Origin: Desulfobacterales bacterium
GTDB taxonomy: Bacteria; Desulfobacterota; Desulfobacteria; Desulfobacterales; UBA2156
NCBI GenBank assembly: GCA_011049715.1
Contig: DRHF01000358.1
Location: 1-36,920, forward strand
DNA: 36,920 nt
Direction: 5' to 3'
The notes under the pieces are model-generated. The model searched no databases and had not been told where the DNA came from. It saw nothing but the letters and a program-made list of their open reading frames with translations. Shown here in pieces: positions 8,407 to 16,489 of this stretch; within the stretch, counting starts at the first letter, position 1, and each line of letters opens with the position of its first letter. The position numbers and the translations under genes are program-made.

Positions 8407-9378
8407 TCAAGGATTTTCCGATATCCTCGGTTCTGCAGACGCTTCAATCAAGCACGCCTTCAGGGCGTCGAGGATTTCAGTTTCATTGCAGTTATACCCA
8501 ACAAAAGCAAGTGCTGTCTTTTTCGGCTCATTCCACGGCGTAAAACTGTAATGTCCAGCTGTGAAATTGAGAAGGGCATAAGAATCAGGGAACCGGACCC
8601 AACCCTTTAATCTAAAGAGGGTAGGCGGAAGGGTTTGAAGAAATTTCTTCAGTTTCTCTTTATCAAATGGACGTTTTCCCTCAAATGAAAAAGCCTGAAA
8701 CCCCCCTTCTTCAGGATGGTCATGTTTATGATGTGCCGGTTTCCGATCTTCATGCTGACGTTCATTCCCTTCATAAAGATCAACCCCTAACAGGTCGTGG
8801 GGATCAACAGCACAGTGTTGGGTTGTAAAAACTCTAGCGTCTGGATTTATTTCTCGAACCAAAGCCTGGATTTCCCGGAGCAGTTCGGGCGACACCAGGT
8901 CAATCTTATTCAATAAAATCGTATCAGCGCAACTGATCTGGTTGTTATAAAAAGGACCGAGTACCTCCCTGGCTTTGAAAAAGTCTGTGTCCACCACGGT
9001 TACCAGATGCCGGAGACGGCTGTATGTGTTAGCAGGCGGCGCATAAACGGCATCGAGGATTTCTCCCGGCTGGGCAACACCGGTAGCTTCAACTACAAGA
9101 AAATCAGGGTGAACACGGTCATGAATCTCCTGGATGGCCCTTGCAAAATCGGTTTTCAGCGTGCAGCATATGCAACCGCTCGCAATCTCGATCATATCCA
9201 CGTTCTGACCGGAGAGCAGGGTACCGTCGATTCCGATATTCCCGACCTCGTTAACAATCAGGGCAACCTTACCGACTCCTTGAAATTTCGAAGTTAACAA
9301 ATGTTTTATAAACGTCGTCTTCCCCGCCCCAAGAAATCCGGATACAAGGAAAATCTCCATCTTTTTCGCTGCAATCAT
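8407..9378 (-). CDS. CobW/COG0523 family GTPase metallochaperone
   Basis: The 323-residue protein is a G3E-family P-loop GTPase. Visible are Walker A GFLGAGKTT (residues 14-22), the metal-binding CICC motif (69-72), the base-recognition LLNKIDLV and the C-terminal CobW domain. A His-rich stretch (QHEDRKPAHHKHDHPEE) supports zinc or other transition-metal binding. Members insert or traffic metals, mostly zinc or cobalt. It is first in an operon with the MMPL exporter, 58 bases ahead of it. The start ATG 9378 has a weak AGG seven bases upstream; an alternative ATG is at 9360. What metal it serves here is unknown. Confidence 0.87.
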   Translation of the reverse strand: MIAAKKMEIFLVSGFLGAGKTTFIKHLLTSKFQGVGKVALIVNEVGNIGIDGTLLSGQNVDMIEIASGCICCTLKTDFARAIQEIHDRVHPDFLVVEATGVAQPGEILDAVYAPPANTYSRLRHLVTVVDTDFFKAREVLGPFYNNQISCADTILLNKIDLVSPELLREIQALVREINPDARVFTTQHCAVDPHDLLGVDLYEGNERQHEDRKPAHHKHDHPEEGGFQAFSFEGKRPFDKEKLKKFLQTLPPTLFRLKGWVRFPDSYALLNFTAGHYSFTPWNEPKKTALAFVGYNCNETEILDALKACLIEASAEPRISENP

Positions 9379-9403
9379 CGTTTACCTGAATCGGTTATTT
9401 ACC

Positions 9404-9488
9404 CAAGTTTCGCACCCCCAATGGGGCACGGGACCGCACCTGGTATTGCCTGATGCGGCTTTTCTCAAAATATCTGGTGCGAAACTTG
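9404..9488. repeat. 12-bp inverted repeat between nrdR-like and cobW genes
   Basis: CAAGTTTCGCAC (9404-9415) is perfectly complementary to GTGCGAAACTTG (9477-9488) around a 61-base interior. No T-tract follows. It looks like the ends of a small non-autonomous repeat rather than a terminator. Confidence 0.5.
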
Positions 9489-9514
9489 AATTGAGAATTT
9501 GAAAACGGTTTCAG

Positions 9515-9880
9515 TCATGATCGCGATTTTGTCTTTTTTTTGGCAGTCTTTTTTCTTCGTGTTTTCTTTTTTGCTGCCTCGACTTTTTGGGCCTTTAAAA
9601 GTTCATCGACTCTGTCGATATGTTTTTCAGTCTCTTTGGAAAGGATCTTCAATGTATTTGACATGAACGATAACAAGGCCCTTAGACCTGTTGTTGTAGT
9701 TGCATATTCTGTTCTTCTTTTTATCAATAGGGGCAGTACCAACTCTTCGGTAGATTCATAGGTGGTAAATCTACCTGAACAGATCAGACATTCACGCCGA
9801 CGTCTAATGACAACCTCATCTTTGGATAGTCTTGAATCAATAACTTTGTTATCAGCCTTTCCGCAATTTGGACAATTCAT
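9515..9880 (-). CDS. NrdR-like zinc-ribbon protein lacking the ATP-cone
   Basis: The first 45 residues closely resemble the zinc ribbon of NrdR, the repressor of ribonucleotide reductase genes: [33 protein letters not shown], with the two CxxC pairs that bind zinc and the basic stretch used for DNA contact. NrdR normally continues with an ATP-cone. Here the remaining 75 residues are a helical segment and a very Lys-rich tail ([18 protein letters not shown]), total 121 residues. It therefore cannot sense ATP/dATP as NrdR does. AAGGGGG precedes the ATG. A divergent DNA-binding regulator or nucleoid-type protein is possible. The gene is monocistronic. Confidence 0.82.
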   Translation of the reverse strand: MNCPNCGKADNKVIDSRLSKDEVVIRRRRECLICSGRFTTYESTEELVLPLLIKRRTEYATTTTGLRALLSFMSNTLKILSKETEKHIDRVDELLKAQKVEAAKKKTRRKKTAKKKTKSRS

Positions 9881-10532
9881 AAAAAGACCCCCTTATTACC
9901 TCTATTTTATGTATACTAATGAAGCCATATTTATTTAGACCCGAGCGCCGGGCAGAATATTGAATCGGTCGGCGGCTCAAACTCAGGTCAAAGCGGGTGT
10001 AAAGCCGGAACTCGGCCGGTCTGTAAATATAATAACCGGGTCATTCGTCCTAAAACGTTTGAAAACAAGGCCTCGGAAGGTTCCGGCTAAACGCCCGCTA
10101 AGACCTTCAAACAGTGATCCGACCGCCGATTAAAAACCCTGCCCGCCTTTGCAGATAAATCCCTGGGTAAATGGCAACGGATGTTTAAATAATAACGCAT
10201 ATACAACAAAACATTATCGGTTTCAAGATGAATGAAAACCTGAAATATTTTGGAATCTGAAATATCTCATCTGCCACTTTTTGTTTGACAACTCCACCTT
10301 TCAACCCTATGGCAATGGTGGAGGGATAAGATCTCAAAGTTCGCACCCAACATTTTGGGAAGAATCGCCGTCGGCGTGGGGGGGAGGTTTGTGCCGTTTT
10401 CAAAAGCTTCAACATTATATTTTTGTGTGAAAAATTTCTTTTCGCCCCATGCCGAAGGCGAGGTTCCGGTCGATCGGCGTGTGAAGCTTGAACAGAAAAA
10501 TGCATAATCCAAAAAAAAGGACAATCAACGCC
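9881..10532. other. Long intergenic region
   Basis: About 650 bases separate the divergent NrdR-like and QueG-like genes. No gene or RNA family is recognised; overlapping frames at 10185-10610 on the minus strand show no family features. A CTCCACC/GGTGGAG dyad (10292-10323) is visible. Any promoter for either gene must lie here but none is clear. Confidence 0.45.
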
Positions 10533-11576
10533 ATGGAAAAATTGACAGGAAGGGTAAAAGATCTGGCCCGATGTTACGGGGCCGGCACGGTTGGAATTAC
10601 AACAACCCAAATGCTTGAAGGGGGTCCGCCTTCCACAGATCTATCATATGTGCTCCCGAATGCCAGATCAGCTGTCAGTTTTGCAATACCTCTGGACCAT
10701 AATCACATAGCGCCATGGTTTAACAAAAAAAACTATCAGGCGCACTTTCAAAACAACATTCACATTAATGTTATGGCCAGCGGCATTTCATTGGAGCTTG
10801 CCAATTATTTAAAAAATAAAGGGTTTCCATCGGTTCCGCTGTCAGCGAATACCGCCTACCGGACAGACACCAAAAACGGAATTTATGATGAAAAACCGCC
10901 CATATCCCACAGATATCTGGCGGTTCGCTCCGGGGTGGGTTTTTTCGGACTGTCCGGAAACGTTTTAACGAAAACAGATGGCGCTGCCATCATCCTGGGG
11001 TCCGTAGTAACAGAAGCTGATCTGATTCCGACGGAACCGATCCCTGCCGAAGAAAACTACTGTGATGATTGCCGATTGTGCAAAGCTGCATGTGCATCGG
11101 GGTTTATTGACGGCGAAGAGAAAATTACAATAACAATGGGAGGTGTTGATTTTTCGTATTCGAAAAAACACCACCACAGCCGTTGTGACTATGTTTGCGG
11201 CGGGTTTACCGGTTTACATAAATCCGGAAAGTGGTCGACGTGGTCACCCGGGAGATTCCCCATACCGGATAACGACGACGAATTTTTTCCGGCGCTCCTC
11301 AATTCAGTTGGCCCCTATCTAAAGCGGCCAAGGCCCGGGCTATCACTTTTTAATGCCCTGATGCCGGGGGACAGGGTGCAATTAACCTGTGGAAACTGCC
11401 AGCTCATCTGCCATCCGGATAAAGATGTCCGTAAAAAGAGATTCAAATTGTTGATCGAAAGTGGCGTCATCGTACAGAACCCGGACGGTTCCCTCGAAGC
11501 GGTAACTCCGGAAGAGGCGATAAAGCGGTTGGCGTCGATGCATCCCGAGAAAAGGACGTTATACGAAAAGATATGA
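10533..11576 (+). CDS. Epoxyqueuosine reductase-like double [4Fe-4S] protein
   Basis: The 347-residue product resembles the QueG/reductive-dehalogenase-related iron-sulfur family. CDDCRLCKAAC and CGNCQLIC, the latter followed by HPDKDVRKKR, supply cysteines for two [4Fe-4S] clusters, as in QueG. The N-terminal half (ARSAVSFAIPLD, YLAVRSGVGFFGLSGN) matches the domain that holds cobalamin in QueG. It differs from true QueG in the insert between the clusters and in having no PBS/HEAT-repeat tail, so epoxyqueuosine may not be the substrate. The start is uncertain: ATG 10533 is favoured by AAGGAC upstream and by homology; an ATG at 10500 is also in frame. The gene is isolated, so partners are unknown. 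Confidence 0.75.
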   Translation: MEKLTGRVKDLARCYGAGTVGITTTQMLEGGPPSTDLSYVLPNARSAVSFAIPLDHNHIAPWFNKKNYQAHFQNNIHINVMASGISLELANYLKNKGFPSVPLSANTAYRTDTKNGIYDEKPPISHRYLAVRSGVGFFGLSGNVLTKTDGAAIILGSVVTEADLIPTEPIPAEENYCDDCRLCKAACASGFIDGEEKITITMGGVDFSYSKKHHHSRCDYVCGGFTGLHKSGKWSTWSPGRFPIPDNDDEFFPALLNSVGPYLKRPRPGLSLFNALMPGDRVQLTCGNCQLICHPDKDVRKKRFKLLIESGVIVQNPDGSLEAVTPEEAIKRLASMHPEKRTLYEKI

Positions 11577-11596
11577 TCGATACTTGGATACGCGAT

Positions 11597-11860
11597 CGAA
11601 GAACCCTGCAGACCACCCGAGGGCGGATGGGTTTCCTGGTCTTTGCGCAAATCTTCTTTGGTTGGAAAAGGCAGCTTTTTTATATCATCCAATGAGCGAA
11701 TCTTATCCAGCGTGATATTCGCTTCTTGGAAACTCTTTTTATAAAATGGGCTATGATCCCAGGCGTGTTGAACAATGGCCTTGAGTTTGCGCTCCTGCAA
11801 ACTCCTGAGCTCGTCCCGTGATGCGGCCTCAATTTCAGGATCGTAAAAGCGGCTTTCCAT
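11597..11860 (-). pseudogene. 5' fragment of a phenylacetate-CoA ligase-like gene
   Basis: The first 80 or so residues match the N-terminus of PaaK-type CoA ligases: FYDPEIEAASRDELRSLQ, then LKAIVQHAWDHSPFYKKSF, then SLDDIKKLPFPTKEDLR. A normal Shine-Dalgarno (AAGGA) and start remain. After HPPSGGLQG the homology ends, and the frame runs on only as an antisense shadow of the convergent QueG-like gene. The AMP-binding and lid domains (some 350 residues) are absent. It follows the amidohydrolase gene by 27 bases, so it was probably the third gene of the acyl-CoA synthetase operon before deletion. A complete ligase could have activated an aromatic acid. Confidence 0.8.
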
Positions 11861-11887
11861 AATTTTTCCTTCGTAAAAATATGAATT

Positions 11888-12706
11888 TTATAATTTTAAC
11901 AACCGGGCCGCATTTTCACCCAGGATCATTCGTTTGGCTTCCTCATTTATAGTTAAGCCCTGCAGGGCTATTATATTTTCTTTAATGGTGGGCACCCCCG
12001 GCCAGTCAGAGCCGTAGATCACTTTATGCGCGATGCTCTCGAGTTCCGGAAAATAGGTTAACAGATTTTGCGGTGGCAGACCGGAAACTTCCATGTACAC
12101 ATTTTCATGAATCCGGGCCAGCGCCAGCGCTTTTTCATACCAGAATGGGCGCCCGCTGTGAGCCTGAATCAACTTGAGTTTTGGAAAATCCACTGCCATA
12201 TCATCAAGGTAAATGGGATCTCCGTATTTCAGGCGGGCACCGGTAAATATCGATGAGCCGATATGAAGCAATACCGGGATGTCCAGCTCCTGGGCTTTGG
12301 CGTACAATGGATAGATTTTGGTTTCATTGGGATAAAAATGTTGATAGGTCGGATAAAGTTTTAGGCCCTTGAAACCCTGATTGCGCACCAATCCCTCCAA
12401 TTCATCAGCTGGTCTCTCAGATGTGCTCGGGTCAATGCTGGCAAAGGGAATCAGGCGCGGACTATAGGAACAGAATTGGGCCACATCCTCATTGGCAGCG
12501 ATTCCGGAAGTGATGGGCGCCAGTTCTGCCAGTATCACCGCATAATCAATACCGGCCTCATCCATCAGGCCCACAAAGGCTTCCGCCGAAGAATAGGTCT
12601 GAAGCATCCACTCCAGCCGGTCGCCCCACCCCTTATGCAGTAACTCCCTATAAGCAGGTGTCCGGCTGCGGTAATAGGCGGTATGGACATGAAAATCGAT
12701 AATCAT
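11888..12706 (-). CDS. Amidohydrolase-family TIM-barrel hydrolase
   Basis: The 272-residue protein fits the Amidohydro_2 (PF04909-type) family of metal-dependent hydrolases and non-oxidative decarboxylases. It shows the N-terminal metal ligands DFHVHT, the GLKLYPTYQHF strand, the LLHIG and QAHSG histidines, and the C-terminal YGSDWPG aspartate. Length is typical. It is cytoplasmic. It lies 47 bases after the ADP-forming acyl-CoA synthetase and before the paaK remnant, so it probably acts on an acid or ring-opened intermediate related to that pathway. Hydrolase and decarboxylase activity cannot be told apart from the sequence. No strong ribosome-binding site is visible, which suggests coupling to upstream translation. 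Confidence 0.82.
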   Translation of the reverse strand: MIIDFHVHTAYYRSRTPAYRELLHKGWGDRLEWMLQTYSSAEAFVGLMDEAGIDYAVILAELAPITSGIAANEDVAQFCSYSPRLIPFASIDPSTSERPADELEGLVRNQGFKGLKLYPTYQHFYPNETKIYPLYAKAQELDIPVLLHIGSSIFTGARLKYGDPIYLDDMAVDFPKLKLIQAHSGRPFWYEKALALARIHENVYMEVSGLPPQNLLTYFPELESIAHKVIYGSDWPGVPTIKENIIALQGLTINEEAKRMILGENAARLLKL

Positions 12707-12753
12707 GTTTGCAAATCCGGATTAGCGGTTAACCGAAGCCCTGTACAGCTGCT

Positions 12754-14910
12754 TTACGATGGCAGCAACGGATCCGGCTGCACCCGCTCCCGATCGATGG
12801 CATAGCGCCTTGCGGCTGTCAGCGCTTTAACAGCGATCTGGGTGGTCTCGAAAAAAGGCATGTTCAAACCATCGACCTCTTTGAGCCATCTCTGCTTCAC
12901 TTCGCCTCCCAGTGCCACGGTATAGATCGGCTTTTCAGGATGAATCTCCTTTGCTTTCCGGTAGACCTCCCGAATACCCTCAAAATCCGCGTTTGCCAGA
13001 GCCAGAAGGATGACCAGCACTGCATCCACATTCTCGTCATCCAAGACGGAGTGGATCCCCTCTTCGTGAGTGAGCCGGTTTCCGGATCCCAGGGCAGCCC
13101 AAAGATCAAGTGGATTCATGACCGGTTGCCACTGCGGTATAAACTTTTTGATGCGTTCCTGGGTCCTGGGGCTGAATTCAGGCAGCACAAAACCGCGCGC
13201 TTCCAACTCGTCCGAGGCCATCACACCATTAGCGCCACTGAAGGTCACGATGCCGACCCGATTTCCCTGTGGCAGCGGCTGGTATTGAAATGCTTTCATA
13301 TACTCTAAAAATTCCTCGAGGTCATATGCGCGGGTAATTCCATACTGTCGGTACGCATAATCAACTATGGTATCGTCAAGGGCCAAAGAACCGGTATGCG
13401 AGGCAGAGGCCTTGGTGCCTGCTTTTGTCCGGCCCGGTTTTAGCACCACGATCGGCATATCCGCTTTCGCCTTATTCGCAATGGAAAAAAAGCGGCGGGG
13501 ATTATGCATACCTTCCAGATGCAGCGCCACCATCTTGCTCCCCGGGTCTTTCCAGGCCCACTCCAGATAATCACTTTCGTCCAGATCGATCTTGTTCCCG
13601 AATATGATGCTTTTGCCTACGCCGATGCGCTGAACCGTTCGGGCCATCACTTGGTCGGCCACCGCACCGGCGAAGATTCCGGATTGGCCTCCCAGTGCGA
13701 TGGAACCATCTTCCCAGTTTTCGAACAGAATGAAGCTGGCGACCAGTTTCTGGTCCATGTTGATGAACCCGATAGAGTTGGGGCCCAGGCAGCGGACGCC
13801 GGTCTTTCTGATAAGCTCGACCAGTTTCTGCTGCTCTTTTTTGCCTTCCTCTCCGGCCTCGGCAAAGCCGGCTGCAATGATTACAGCTGCTTTTACACCC
13901 TTCTTGAAGCAATCCTCAAACAGGGTCGCGACAAACTTGCCCGGCAGCAGAAAGAAAACCAGGTCGATATCACCCGGTACATCGAGTATCTTGGGGTATG
14001 CCTTGAGGCCGATAATCTCGTCGGCACCGGGGTTGATGGGGTATACTTTGCCTGGAAAACCGTTGACCACAATATTTTTCAGCAATACGTGGCCGGTCTT
14101 CGTTGGATTGGTTGATGCGCCGATGACCGCCACGGACTTCGGCTCGAGGACGGCCCTTATGTCATTCAGGGCTTCACTTTTAGCGGGTTCTTTTTTAGCG
14201 TCCCCTTCTTCTTGTTTGAGTGTAATCAATGCGTCCAGTGCCAGAATTCGATCTCCTTTGACCACAAGGGGATTGATGTCCAGTTCTTCGATGTCCGCAT
14301 GGAACTTGACCGCCAGTTCCGAAAGCCGGGCAATGGTCCTGGCAAGCTGTTCTCTATCGGCGGCCGGCTGGCCGCGGTAACCGTCGAGCATCTTTGACCC
14401 TTTGATATCGTCCAGCATACCGGCAGCGCCATTTTCATCAATCGGTGCCAGGCGCAATGTGATATCTTTCAGCAGTTCTACGAACACGCCTCCGAGACCA
14501 AAGGCCACCACCGGGCCGAAAGGCGGTCGGTTGGCTACGCCTAAAATCGTCTCAATACCGCCCTCTACCATTTCCTGTACAAGAATGCCGTGGATTTTCG
14601 CATCGGGATGCTTCTCATTTATGGCATTCATAATTTCTCGGTACCCTTGGCCAACGGCCTCATCGTTCGGTAGCCCTACCTTTACGCCACCGGCATCGGT
14701 CTTGTGCAAAACATCTGGCGATGAAATCTTCAATACTACCGGGTATCCGAGTTTTTGTGCACTTGATACTGCCGTTTGCTCACTGGTGGCCAATTCCTCA
14801 CGCGGGCCGGCAATTCCCGCAGCGGCCAAAACCTGCTTGGCTTCAAATTCAGTAAGTTTGGTTCTCCCATCCCCTCGGACGTCTTCCAAAATTTGTTCAA
14901 TCTCCACCAT
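12754..14910 (-). CDS. ADP-forming acyl-CoA synthetase, beta-alpha fusion
   Basis: The 718-residue enzyme converts an acyl-CoA plus ADP and Pi to the acid plus ATP, or the reverse. The ATP-grasp beta portion comes first (LTEFEAKQVLAAAGI, then GYPVVLKISSPDVLHKTDAG; about residues 1-235). The alpha portion follows with its CoA-binding Rossmann domain (PKSVAVIGASTNPTKTGH, starting near 250), ligase domain and SASHTGSL motif, which holds the likely phosphohistidine. Most fused members have alpha before beta, so this order is the less common one. GGAGG precedes the ATG. It heads an operon with the amidohydrolase and a decayed CoA ligase. In anaerobes such enzymes conserve energy from CoA thioesters. 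Confidence 0.9.
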   Translation of the reverse strand: MVEIEQILEDVRGDGRTKLTEFEAKQVLAAAGIAGPREELATSEQTAVSSAQKLGYPVVLKISSPDVLHKTDAGGVKVGLPNDEAVGQGYREIMNAINEKHPDAKIHGILVQEMVEGGIETILGVANRPPFGPVVAFGLGGVFVELLKDITLRLAPIDENGAAGMLDDIKGSKMLDGYRGQPAADREQLARTIARLSELAVKFHADIEELDINPLVVKGDRILALDALITLKQEEGDAKKEPAKSEALNDIRAVLEPKSVAVIGASTNPTKTGHVLLKNIVVNGFPGKVYPINPGADEIIGLKAYPKILDVPGDIDLVFFLLPGKFVATLFEDCFKKGVKAAVIIAAGFAEAGEEGKKEQQKLVELIRKTGVRCLGPNSIGFINMDQKLVASFILFENWEDGSIALGGQSGIFAGAVADQVMARTVQRIGVGKSIIFGNKIDLDESDYLEWAWKDPGSKMVALHLEGMHNPRRFFSIANKAKADMPIVVLKPGRTKAGTKASASHTGSLALDDTIVDYAYRQYGITRAYDLEEFLEYMKAFQYQPLPQGNRVGIVTFSGANGVMASDELEARGFVLPEFSPRTQERIKKFIPQWQPVMNPLDLWAALGSGNRLTHEEGIHSVLDDENVDAVLVILLALANADFEGIREVYRKAKEIHPEKPIYTVALGGEVKQRWLKEVDGLNMPFFETTQIAVKALTAARRYAIDRERVQPDPLLPS

Positions 14911-15075
14911 TATGTTACCTCCTAAAAAAGTTTCTTTTTGTACTTCCTGTTTTGCCAGCGAATGTATCTAAATATGTTCACTCATCATTTCCGAATAAAT
15001 CGTCCGAGTGTGAGACCAAAATTCCATGGAACCTTTTTAAACTTCCCTAAATCATAACGCTTACTGGACAAAAAT

Positions 15076-15129
15076 TTAGCCACTCGCCTAGAACTTAGTG
15101 TGAGATTATAAGCCATGGCGAGTGGCTAA
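15076..15129 (-). terminator. Inverted repeat, probable terminator of the cox-liv operon
   Basis: TTAGCCACTCGCC (15076-15088) pairs exactly with GGCGAGTGGCTAA (15117-15129). On the minus strand the stem is followed by ATTTTTG. It lies 36 bases beyond the livK stop at 15165. The 28-base loop is large and the T-run short, so termination strength is uncertain; it could also be a repeat element. Confidence 0.55.
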
Positions 15130-15164
15130 TTGAATTCACAAATCCGTTTTTGAACAACGTCGTT

Positions 15165-16343
15165 TTATTTGGCCATGAATTTTCCGCCTTCAACAGCCAG
15201 GGTTATCACGCCTCCGATGCCGTCACCATTCTCGTCCATGGTGGTCACGCCCGAGATGCCATCGAAATCTTTCAGCTTTTCCCAACCCTTGCGGATTTTA
15301 TCGCGATCCTTGGCCAGGTCTGCGGGTTTGTTGGTAACCCCTTCTTCTTCCATGATCTTCTTGATGATATAGATGTTGTCATATGAGCGCGGTCCGCCGT
15401 ATGGTGGCTCCTTACCGCCTGGAGAACGCGCTTTAAATTTCTCAAGATACTTGACCATTCTGGGGTCGGGGTTGCCACCGATCCAGGCGGCCGTTGAACC
15501 ATAATAGCCTTCAACCGCTTCTCCGCCAATTTCGATCAGTCCGGGAGTGGTGTTGCAGGCGCCGCCCAGCATGGGTGCTTTGAAGCCCTGTTTTTTGGCT
15601 TCGATTGCAATTTTGGCGCCGGCTTCGTAGCAGGAGCCAACCGCAATACCGTCCGGGTTCAGCGCTTTGATCTCGGTCATAAAGGGCGCAAAACCAACGG
15701 TTTGGGTCTGGAATGTGAACATTTTCTTGAGCTCTATACCGTGTTTTTTGAATAAAACCGGCATGATTTTTTTGCCTTCGACTGTGGAAACGGCATCTTC
15801 CGAGTTGTAAAGGATAACTGCCGATTTGATACCATATTTTTCTTTCCATTTCGTCACAGCCGGCTCAAGCTGCTTATCGCTGGTCAAGGTGTTTCTGAAT
15901 GCCCAGGGACTCAGAGCGGACAGCCCCGGTTTGGATGAGCAAAAGGAAATCATAGGCATCTTCAGCCGGTTAAGCTTCGGGAAGATAACCTCAGCGACCG
16001 AACTCTGGCAGGGCCCATTGACCACAAGAACCTTATCCTGTTTGGCCAGTTTTTCGATCACCGGGATGGCAGGTGATGCTTTGCAGCCAACGTCGTACCA
16101 CACCATCTCGATTGGAACACCGCCGATTCCGCCGGCGGCATTGATTTCTTCTACCGCAATTTCAGCAGAAATTTTAGCGGCCGTGCCCCATTCAGCGCAA
16201 ACCCCTGAAACTGAATAAATACCGCCGATTTTGACTGTATCGCCGGAAAGTTTTCCGGCTTCAGCGGACGGAGCTGGGGTCAGGACGATTACCAGAAAAA
16301 ACGCAATCATTACAATTAGCCAAAAGCTCTTTTGTTTTACCAT
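15165..16343 (-). CDS. livK: Liv-type ABC substrate-binding protein (operon 1)
   Basis: This 392-residue periplasmic protein has a Sec signal peptide (basic KQK, a long hydrophobic core, cleavage near PSAEA). The mature part is a type I periplasmic binding fold (Peripla_BP_6) with VKIGGIYSVSG at the start and AAKISAEIAVEEINAAGGIG in the first lobe. Substrates of this family include branched-chain amino acids, short-chain acids, amides and aromatic acids. AGGAGGG precedes ATG 16343. It is the last gene of the operon, separated from livF by a 146-base leader with a tiny ORF and a hairpin. Its substrate is likely the compound handled by the Mo-hydroxylase and CoA ligase encoded upstream. Confidence 0.9.
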   Translation of the reverse strand: MVKQKSFWLIVMIAFFLVIVLTPAPSAEAGKLSGDTVKIGGIYSVSGVCAEWGTAAKISAEIAVEEINAAGGIGGVPIEMVWYDVGCKASPAIPVIEKLAKQDKVLVVNGPCQSSVAEVIFPKLNRLKMPMISFCSSKPGLSALSPWAFRNTLTSDKQLEPAVTKWKEKYGIKSAVILYNSEDAVSTVEGKKIMPVLFKKHGIELKKMFTFQTQTVGFAPFMTEIKALNPDGIAVGSCYEAGAKIAIEAKKQGFKAPMLGGACNTTPGLIEIGGEAVEGYYGSTAAWIGGNPDPRMVKYLEKFKARSPGGKEPPYGGPRSYDNIYIIKKIMEEEGVTNKPADLAKDRDKIRKGWEKLKDFDGISGVTTMDENGDGIGGVITLAVEGGKFMAK

Positions 16344-16378
16344 GGTGCCCTCCTTTTAAATTGAAGTTATACTGCAAA

Positions 16379-16394
16379 GGACCCGTTGGGGTCC
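16379..16394. repeat. 6-bp GC-rich hairpin upstream of livK
   Basis: GGACCC (16379-16384) pairs with GGGTCC (16389-16394) around a GTTG loop. It lies in the transcribed leader between livF and livK and lacks a long T-run. It may protect or stabilise the livK part of the mRNA. Confidence 0.5.
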
Positions 16395-16425
16395 GCCCTC
16401 AGTTTGTTTTATCACCTCCTTTATC

Positions 16426-16458
16426 TCACCAGACGATCGTTTTTAAATCTGCGGTCAT
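16426..16458 (-). CDS. Ten-residue leader ORF upstream of livK
   Basis: A minus-strand ORF encodes MTADLKTIVW and then stops. AAGGAGG lies at ideal distance before its ATG, so it should be translated. A second AAAGGAGG follows directly after its stop without a start codon at normal spacing. It may be a leader peptide that couples translation to downstream structure, or the remnant of a longer gene. No homology can be judged at this length. Confidence 0.4.
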   Translation of the reverse strand: MTADLKTIVW

Positions 16459-16489
16459 TATGCCTCCTTGATTTTATTTAAAATTAAAT

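Noticed and set aside
10185-10610. Minus-strand frame upstream of the QueG-like gene
   Set aside because: Composition is atypical, it has no motif, and it overlaps the start of a well-supported gene on the other strand.
13504-14380. Long plus-strand frames opposite the acyl-CoA synthetase
   Set aside because: They are antisense shadows of an intact, strongly conserved gene.
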